DNA of 64,000 bases from Falsiroseomonas sp051859025 (GTDB lineage: Bacteria > Pseudomonadota > Alphaproteobacteria > Acetobacterales > Acetobacteraceae): assembly GCF_051859025.1 (NCBI RefSeq), contig NZ_JBHYGL010000034.1, forward strand, positions 310,001-374,000, written 5' to 3'. The stretch's first letter is position 1. The number at the start of each line of letters is the position of its first letter. The translations under genes and the position numbers were made by a program. The notes under the pieces were generated by a model. That model saw nothing but the letters and a program-made list of their open reading frames with translations, made no database searches and was not told where the DNA came from. This document shows positions 58,886-64,000 of the stretch, in pieces.

Positions 58886-59835
58886 GGGCCGACCTTGCTG
58901 ATCTGCTCCATGCCCGGCTGGTAGGGGAAGGTCGCGCGCCAATGCTCCGCGATCTCGGCGCGGCGCGCGACCCAGACGCCCTCGAACTTCCCGATATAGT
59001 CGAGGAAGCGCATCAGCCCCGCCGCGCGGGCGGGATGGCCGATGGAGCGGAGGTGCAGGCCGCAGGACATCATCCGCGGCATCGTCTTGCCCTCTGAGTA
59101 GAGCATGTCGAACTGGTCGCGGAGGAACTGGAAATAATCATCCGACGTCCCGAAGACGCCGCGGCCGAACTTGCTGTCATTGGTGACGAGGGAATAGGGC
59201 ACGATCAGCTGCGGCTTGCCGTCCTGCAGCACCCAGTAGGGGATCTCGTCATTGTAGCAGTCGCTGTCGTAGCGGAAGCCGCCTTCCTCCACGAGCAGGC
59301 CGCGGGTGTGGATGCTGGGTCCATAGCGGCAATACCAGCCGAGGGGGCGGGAGCCGAGCGTCTTCTGCAGGCTTTCCACCGCCATGCGGATATGCTCGCG
59401 CTCCTGCTCCTTCGTCAGCTTGTAGTGTTCGATCCAGCGCCAGCCATGGCAGCAGATGTCGTGCCCGGCTTCCCGGATCGCGGCCGCGGCGGGCGGGTGG
59501 CGTTCCAAAGCGAGGGCACAGGCGAAGATCGTCATGGGCAGGTTGCGTTCGGCGAACAGGCGCATGATGCGCCAGAAGCCGACGCGGACGCCGTATTCGA
59601 ACATCCCCTCCGCCGCCAGATCGCGACCGCCGGCGGGCACGACATTGGCGGCACTTTCCGTCAGCGTGGCCTCCGAGAATCCGTCGCCATCCAGCAGCGA
59701 ATACTCGGACCCTTCCTCGTAGTTCATGACGAAGTTGATCGCGATGCGCGCGCCGCCCGGCCACTGCGGATGCGGCGGGTTGCGGCCGTAGCCGATGAGG
59801 TCCCGGGCAAAGGGACCGGTAAGGGCCGAGGACAT
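58882..59835 (-). CDS. PuuE-like allantoinase / polysaccharide-deacetylase-family protein
   Basis: 317 residues. The N terminus DLIGYGRNPPHPQWPGGARIAINFVMNYEEGSEYSLLDGD is the signature of the PuuE-type allantoinase group, followed by EYGVRVGFWRIMRLFAERNLPMTIFACALALERHP and HDICCHGWRWIEHY with the metal-region His residues. These cytoplasmic enzymes hydrolyse allantoin or other cyclic ureides. Genes for AllA and a ureide hydrolase follow on the other side. Its stop codon overlaps the putA stop on the opposite strand within one CTAG palindrome. Confidence 0.88.
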   Translation of the reverse strand: MSSALTGPFARDLIGYGRNPPHPQWPGGARIAINFVMNYEEGSEYSLLDGDGFSEATLTESAANVVPAGGRDLAAEGMFEYGVRVGFWRIMRLFAERNLPMTIFACALALERHPPAAAAIREAGHDICCHGWRWIEHYKLTKEQEREHIRMAVESLQKTLGSRPLGWYCRYGPSIHTRGLLVEEGGFRYDSDCYNDEIPYWVLQDGKPQLIVPYSLVTNDSKFGRGVFGTSDDYFQFLRDQFDMLYSEGKTMPRMMSCGLHLRSIGHPARAAGLMRFLDYIGKFEGVWVARRAEIAEHWRATFPYQPGMEQISKVGP

Positions 59836-59961
59836 GGGCGTGGCTCCGTGGTCGGGGCGCCATCATGCCGCAAGCCGCGCGCGGCGCCAGCCATCTGGGC
59901 AGCCATTGGAGGCGCGGCGCTATTCCGCCATGCTGCCCGCCCCCCGAGGAAGGATCGCCGC

Positions 59962-60441
59962 ATGACCCGCCGCCTGGTACTGGAACCGCTGACGCAGGAC
60001 GCCTTCGCCCCCTTCGGCGACGTGATCGATGCGCCCGCTCGGGGCGAACGGCCTTCGCTGGAGCAGACGATCGGTGGCAGCGACGGCGCCACGCAGCCGA
60101 AGCTGGCCTTCAGCCATGTGGAGCCCTGGGCCCTGCCGATCCAGGCCACGCAGATGGAACGGCACAACCGTTCATCGCAGTGCTTCGCGCCGATGGATGT
60201 GGCGCGCTGGGTGGTGATGGTGGCGCCCGATCTTGACGGAAAGCCGGATGAGGCCGGGCTGCGCGCCTTCCTGGTCCGCGGCGACCAGGCCGTGAACTAT
60301 CACACCAGCGCCTGGCACCACCCCGTGCGCGTGCTGGACAGGCCCGGCCGCTTCGCCGTGCTGATGTGGACCACCGGCACGACCGCGGATGATGAGGAAT
60401 GGGCGACGCTGGCGGAGCCGGTCTCGATCGAGGCCGGCTGA
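59962..60441 (+). CDS. allA: Ureidoglycolate lyase (AllA-like)
   Basis: 159 residues from the ATG at 59962 with GAGGAAGGA upstream. AllA cupin sequence: LVLEPLTQDAFAPFGDVID, HVEPWALPIQATQMERHNRSSQCFAPM, FLVRGDQAVNYHTSAWHHPVRVLDRPGRFAVLMW. It splits ureidoglycolate to glyoxylate and urea, the last step of allantoin breakdown. It is divergent from the PuuE-like gene (126 nt apart), which supports a shared ureide pathway. Confidence 0.9.
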   Translation: MTRRLVLEPLTQDAFAPFGDVIDAPARGERPSLEQTIGGSDGATQPKLAFSHVEPWALPIQATQMERHNRSSQCFAPMDVARWVVMVAPDLDGKPDEAGLRAFLVRGDQAVNYHTSAWHHPVRVLDRPGRFAVLMWTTGTTADDEEWATLAEPVSIEAG

Positions 60442-60448
60442 CGCGCCT

Positions 60449-61126
60449 TCAGCCGAGTGCGGCGACCAGCGCCTTCGAATCGGCGACCGTGCCGAAGACG
60501 CCGCCCTGCATCTTCACCATCTTGATCGCGGCCTGGTGGTTGCCGGCATCGGTGGCGCCGCAGCAATCCTCCAACAGCAGGCATTCGAAGCCGCGGTCAT
60601 TGGCTTCCCGCATCGTGGTGTGGACGCAGACATCGGTGGTGATGCCGGTCAGCACCAGGTTGCGGATGCCGCGCGTCCGCAGGATGAGCTCCAGGTCGGT
60701 GGCGCAGAAGCTGCCCTTGCCGGGCTTGTCGATGATCGTCTCCCCGGGCAGGGGCGCCAGTTCGGGGATGATCTCCCACCCCGGCTCGCCGCGAACCAGG
60801 ATCTTCCCGCAGGGGCCGGGATCGCCGATGCCGGCGCCGATCTGCTGCGACCGCCAGCGCTTGTTGGCGGGCAGGTCCGACAGGTCGGGCCGATGGCCTT
60901 CCCGCGTGTGCAGGATGTGGAAGCCGCCTTGGCGCATGGCGTGGAGGACGGCGCGGATGGGCTCGATCGGCGCGCGGGTCAGCGAGATGTCGTAGCCCAT
61001 GGCGTCGACATAGCCGCCGCGGCCGCAGAAATCCGTCTGCATGTCGATGACGATCAGCGCCGTGTTGTCGGGCCGGAGATCGCCATCGAAGGGCCAGGGA
61101 TAGGGATCGGCAGGAATGGAGCGCAT
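60449..61126 (-). CDS. Isochorismatase-family amidohydrolase (biuret / ureidoacrylate hydrolase type)
   Basis: 225 residues from the ATG at 61126. Cysteine-hydrolase triad: Asp in TALIVIDMQTDFCGRGG, Lys in GETIIDKPGKGSF, and Cys in LVLTGITTDVCVHTTMREANDRGFECLLLEDCCGATD. The DPYPWPFDG start and the HTREGHRPDLSDLPANKRWRS and RGEPGWEIIPEL segments are those of biuret amidohydrolase and RutB-like ureidoacrylate hydrolases. It releases ammonia and CO2 from a urea-type linkage. It follows the flavin monooxygenase gene in the same direction, 11 nt away. Confidence 0.88.
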   Translation of the reverse strand: MRSIPADPYPWPFDGDLRPDNTALIVIDMQTDFCGRGGYVDAMGYDISLTRAPIEPIRAVLHAMRQGGFHILHTREGHRPDLSDLPANKRWRSQQIGAGIGDPGPCGKILVRGEPGWEIIPELAPLPGETIIDKPGKGSFCATDLELILRTRGIRNLVLTGITTDVCVHTTMREANDRGFECLLLEDCCGATDAGNHQAAIKMVKMQGGVFGTVADSKALVAALG

Positions 61127-61137
61127 GGATCTGCTGG

Positions 61138-62493
61138 CTACTCCGCCACCATCGCGGGCACAAGCTTCGGGAAGAACTGGCTCTCCGGCCGCTTGAGGCC
61201 GACGACGTCGCGCAGCGTGCTGCCGGGGTAGCTGGTGCGGTACAGGCCGCGCCGCTGCAGTTCGGGCACCACATAATCCACGAAGTTGCCGAGGCCATCG
61301 GGCTGGTAGCCGACATGGACGTTGAAGCCATCGCAGATGCCGGCGCGATACCAATCCTCCATCATGTCCGCCACCTGCTTGCCGTCACCCTTCATGACGG
61401 GATGGCCGAAGGAGGGGAGGAAGCGTTCATAGGTCTGGCGGATGGTCAGGGATTCGCGCCGCGCGACCTCGCTGATCGCATAGCGGCGGGAGGAGCCGCC
61501 GATGCCGTCGGGGGTGAGTTCGGGGAAGGGCTCGTCCAGGCCGAAGCCCGTGAGGTCCATGTTGACGTAGTGCGAGAGGTGGCGGACGCCGACGACGGGA
61601 TCGATCAGCGCCTGCTGTTCCTGGAAAATCGCCTCCGCCTCCGCTTCCGTGCGGCCGACATAGACGACGCAGCCCGGCATGATCTTCATCTCATCCGGTG
61701 CGCGGCCGTATTTCGCCAGGCGGGACTTCATGTCCTTGTAGAAGGCCTCGGCCTGCTTCTTCGTAGGCGTGGCGCAGAACATGCAATCCGACAGCGCGGC
61801 GGCCAATTCGCGCCCGGGCTCAGACTGTCCGGCGCTGAACAGCACCGGATAGCCCTGCGGCGGGCGGGCGGCGTTCAGCGGGCCGCGCACCCGAAAGTGC
61901 TTGCCCTTGTGGTTGAGCGTGTGCACGCGGTTGAGGTCGATATACTTCCCGCGCGCCTTGTCCTGCGGGAAGGCATCCTCCGCCCAGGAATCCCACAGGC
62001 CCTTGCACACCTCCACGAATTCCTTCGCGCGCTCGTAGCGGTCGTAGCGTGCCAGGTGTTCGTCCTTGCCGAAATTCAGGCTGTCGGAGGCATTGGACCC
62101 GGTGACGACGTTCCAACAGGCGCGGCCCTTGCTGATGTGGTCGAGCGAGGCGAATTTCCGCGCGAGCGTGAAGGGTTCCTCGTAGGTCGTGGTCGCCGTC
62201 GCCAGCAGGCCGATGCGCCTGGTGTGCATGGCGATGGCGGATAGGACCGTCACGGGTTCGAAGACCGCGGGCTTGCCGGTCAAGGCATTGGCCTCGAACA
62301 ATTCGGGCCATTCCATGCCGGCCACGCCATTGCCATCGGAGATGAAGAGCATGTCGAACAGCCCGCGCTCCGCGGTCTGCGCGATCTCGATCATCTGCTC
62401 CAGGTTCATCATGGTGTTGTCGTAGGCGCGGGGATGGCGCCAGCCAGCGGGATGGTTGCCCGCGGGATGCAGGCCGGTGATGAGGCTGAGCAT
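61138..62493 (-). CDS. NtaA/DmoA-family FMN-dependent monooxygenase (LLM class)
   Basis: 451 residues, the NtaA/SnaA/DszA length. Bacterial luciferase-like barrel: AERGLFDMLFISDG, FEPVTVLSAIAMHTRRIGLLATATTTYEEPFTLARKFASLDHISKGRACWNVVTGSNASDSLNFG, and RPPQGYPVLFSAGQSEPGRELAA. It needs reduced FMN from a separate reductase, not seen in this window. Relatives cleave nitrilotriacetate, dimethyl sulfide, dibenzothiophene sulfone or open pyrimidine rings (RutA is related). Neighbouring amide hydrolases make an N-heterocycle or amino-polycarboxylate plausible. Confidence 0.92.
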   Translation of the reverse strand: MLSLITGLHPAGNHPAGWRHPRAYDNTMMNLEQMIEIAQTAERGLFDMLFISDGNGVAGMEWPELFEANALTGKPAVFEPVTVLSAIAMHTRRIGLLATATTTYEEPFTLARKFASLDHISKGRACWNVVTGSNASDSLNFGKDEHLARYDRYERAKEFVEVCKGLWDSWAEDAFPQDKARGKYIDLNRVHTLNHKGKHFRVRGPLNAARPPQGYPVLFSAGQSEPGRELAAALSDCMFCATPTKKQAEAFYKDMKSRLAKYGRAPDEMKIMPGCVVYVGRTEAEAEAIFQEQQALIDPVVGVRHLSHYVNMDLTGFGLDEPFPELTPDGIGGSSRRYAISEVARRESLTIRQTYERFLPSFGHPVMKGDGKQVADMMEDWYRAGICDGFNVHVGYQPDGLGNFVDYVVPELQRRGLYRTSYPGSTLRDVVGLKRPESQFFPKLVPAMVAE

Positions 62494-62508
62494 CGCGTTC
62501 TCCTTGCG

Positions 62509-63990
62509 TCAGGCCGGGACGGCCATCGCCTCGCGCTGGCTCAGCAGCCCGCGGGGGATGGCCTCGGCGAAGGGGGAATGGCGCAGCGCCGCCAGGTCCG
62601 GCGCCGGCATGGGCAGGGCCTGTTCGATGGCGAGGCAGGCGCGCAGCACCAGCGCATCGGCGTAGAGCGGCCCGACCACCTGCATGCCGACCGGCAGGCC
62701 GGATGCGGTGACGCCCACAGGGACGGAAGCGGCTGGCTGCTTCGTCAGATTGAAGGCGGCGCCGAAGGGCAGTGGATTCGCGAAAGCGGCGTAGCGCGGA
62801 TCGCGCGGCGCATCGGCATCCGCATCGCAGCCCGGTATGGCGCCGACCGGCGTCACCAGCAGGTCGTAGCGTTCATGGAAGGCGCGCATGCGGGCGCCGA
62901 GCTTCTCCCGCGCCTCCCGCGCCGCGAGATAGGCCATCATCGGCACGGCGGCGCCGCGCGCGGCGGTCTCCACCAGGCGCGGTAGCATCAGCGCCTGCTG
63001 CGCCTCCGTGAAGCCGAAGATTCGGAAGGCATTGGCGAGGCCCGGAGCCATCAGCGTGCCGAGCATGGCGGAGGGATCGTCCATCACGTGATCAACGATC
63101 TCGACGATCGCGCCCATCGCCTCCAGCGCCTTGACGCCGGCGGCGACGATGGCGGCGACTTCGGGATCGACCTTCGCGAAGCCGAGCGTCGGGCTGTAGG
63201 CGATGCGCAGCCCCTTCACGCCGCCTTCGATGTCATCAAGGAAGCTGTGGCCGGGAGGCGGCAGCGCGTAGCTGTCCCGTGCATCGGGCTGGCTGATGAC
63301 GTCCATGCACAGCGCGGCCTCCCGCACCGTGCGGGTGATGGGGCCGATGACGGCGAGCGTACCGAGGTAGGACGAGGGATAATCCGCGACACGGCCGAAA
63401 CTGGTCTTCAGGCCGAAGACGCCGCTCATGCTCGCCGGCGCGCGGATCGATCCCGCGGCGTCGGAGGCCAGCGCGATGGTGCCCATCCCCGCGGCGACGG
63501 AGGCGGCGGAACCGCCGCTCGATCCGCCTGGTGTCATGGCGGGGTTCCAGGGGTTGCGGGAGATGCCGCAGAGTTCGGATTTCGTGACATAGGCGGCGCC
63601 GAATTCGGGCACCGTCGTCTTGCCGATCAGCACCGCGCCCGCCTCCCGCATCCGGGCGACGGAGGGACTGTCCTCCAGCCACGGGCCCTCGGCCGGGATG
63701 GCCCGGCTGGCGCGGCGCGTCGGCCAGCCGCGCGTGACGGAGAGGTCCTTCACCGTCGCCGTCACGCCATCCAATGCGGAGGCCGGTGCGCCCGCCTTCC
63801 AGCGCGCCTCGCTGGCCCGGGCGTCGCGTAGCGCGCTGTCTTCATCCAGCCAGCAGAAGGCGTTCAGCACGGGGTTCAGCGCGGCCACCTGCGCCAGCAC
63901 GGCGCGGAGGTGTTCGACCGGGGATGCATGGCCGGTGCGATACAGCGCCACCAGATCGCCCGCCGGCATCAGCGCCAGATCCTGCGTCAT
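62509..63990 (-). CDS. Amidase signature family amidase
   Basis: 493 residues. The Ser-cisSer-Lys triad is visible: Lys in GVTATVKDLSVTRGWPT, cis-Ser and Ser in NPAMTPGGSSGGSAASVAAGMGTIALASDAAGSIRAPAS. Length and layout are those of GatA-like and catabolic amidases, but no GatB or GatC gene is near, so it is probably catabolic. It is the first gene of the reverse set amidase-monooxygenase-isochorismatase, with 15 nt between the first two, close to the window end. Confidence 0.92.
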   Translation of the reverse strand: MTQDLALMPAGDLVALYRTGHASPVEHLRAVLAQVAALNPVLNAFCWLDEDSALRDARASEARWKAGAPASALDGVTATVKDLSVTRGWPTRRASRAIPAEGPWLEDSPSVARMREAGAVLIGKTTVPEFGAAYVTKSELCGISRNPWNPAMTPGGSSGGSAASVAAGMGTIALASDAAGSIRAPASMSGVFGLKTSFGRVADYPSSYLGTLAVIGPITRTVREAALCMDVISQPDARDSYALPPPGHSFLDDIEGGVKGLRIAYSPTLGFAKVDPEVAAIVAAGVKALEAMGAIVEIVDHVMDDPSAMLGTLMAPGLANAFRIFGFTEAQQALMLPRLVETAARGAAVPMMAYLAAREAREKLGARMRAFHERYDLLVTPVGAIPGCDADADAPRDPRYAAFANPLPFGAAFNLTKQPAASVPVGVTASGLPVGMQVVGPLYADALVLRACLAIEQALPMPAPDLAALRHSPFAEAIPRGLLSQREAMAVPA

Positions 63991-64000
63991 GCCATCATCT

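Noticed and set aside
1..64000. tRNA, rRNA, CRISPR arrays, insertion sequences and attachment sites
   Set aside because: I found no T-loop/anticodon arrangements, no regularly spaced repeats with unique spacers and no transposase or integrase genes when reading both strands.

Overview
The window is about 70% GC and densely coding, with short spacers and many start/stop overlaps (ATGA, GTGA, TGATG). Four tripartite tricarboxylate (Bug/TctC) binding proteins, two TctAB membrane pairs, a DUF2585 protein, the rplY-pth-ychF order and an Lrp-controlled PutA point to an alphaproteobacterium, most likely an Acetobacteraceae member of the Roseomonas type. This is inference from gene content and base composition. 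I saw no rRNA, tRNA, CRISPR array, insertion sequence or prophage, so the window reads as ordinary chromosome rich in catabolic accessory genes.

Layout. 1-2962: three tandem paralogues of an exported alpha/beta-hydrolase-like protein (the first cut by the window edge). 3031-7107: TctC, then a reverse tctC-tctB-tctA operon. 7186-10935: GNAT protein; divergent isomerase/epimerase, enolase-superfamily dehydratase and lipoprotein. 11036-18543: long reverse operon (NAD-dependent epimerase, TetR regulator, DHDPS-like aldolase, Gfo/Idh/MocA oxidoreductase, DUF993, isomerase, TctC, DUF2585), with an SMP-30 lactonase divergent from it. A GGTAAC-N6-GTTAC operator lies both in this operon and upstream of the first tct operon, linking the two loci. 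19650-28941: an incomplete Pel-exopolysaccharide-like locus (PelD-like c-di-GMP receptor, PelE-like protein, polytopic membrane protein) translationally coupled to glycerol kinase and a SelA-like PLP enzyme, with a divergent TPR-type protein. 28938-36530: GST, cytochrome P460, DUF1028, M20 hydrolase, K+/H+ antiporter, alpha/beta hydrolase, SDR, and a TauD-like protein whose iron-binding Asp is His.

36531-40674: an AT-rich island with two tiny hydrophobic ORFs, then a sulfur operon (thiosulfate importer of the YeeE family, cytochrome c, FccB-type flavoprotein, SoxY, SoxZ). 40810-43710: housekeeping rplY-pth-hypothetical-ychF preceded by a terminator-like leader hairpin and followed by a cluster of four hairpins. 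43860-49649: M3 peptidase, MetE-like protein, GlcG/HbpS protein, NADH:flavin oxidoreductase. 49774-54741: tctB-tctA-tctC, an Asp/Glu-racemase-superfamily protein, RidA and the C-terminal remnant of a FAD-linked oxidase. 54745-58885: Lrp regulator and divergent putA. 58882-63990: ureide/amide nitrogen scavenging (PuuE-like deacetylase, AllA-like lyase, biuret/ureidoacrylate-type hydrolase, flavin monooxygenase, amidase).

Taken together the cell appears adapted to scavenging carboxylates and sugar acids (Tct uptake plus small oxidoreductase/aldolase operons), organic nitrogen and reduced sulfur. The least conventional parts are the partial Pel/glycerol-kinase operon, the shared TetR-type operator, the HxH TauD homologue and the short ORFs before the sulfur operon.
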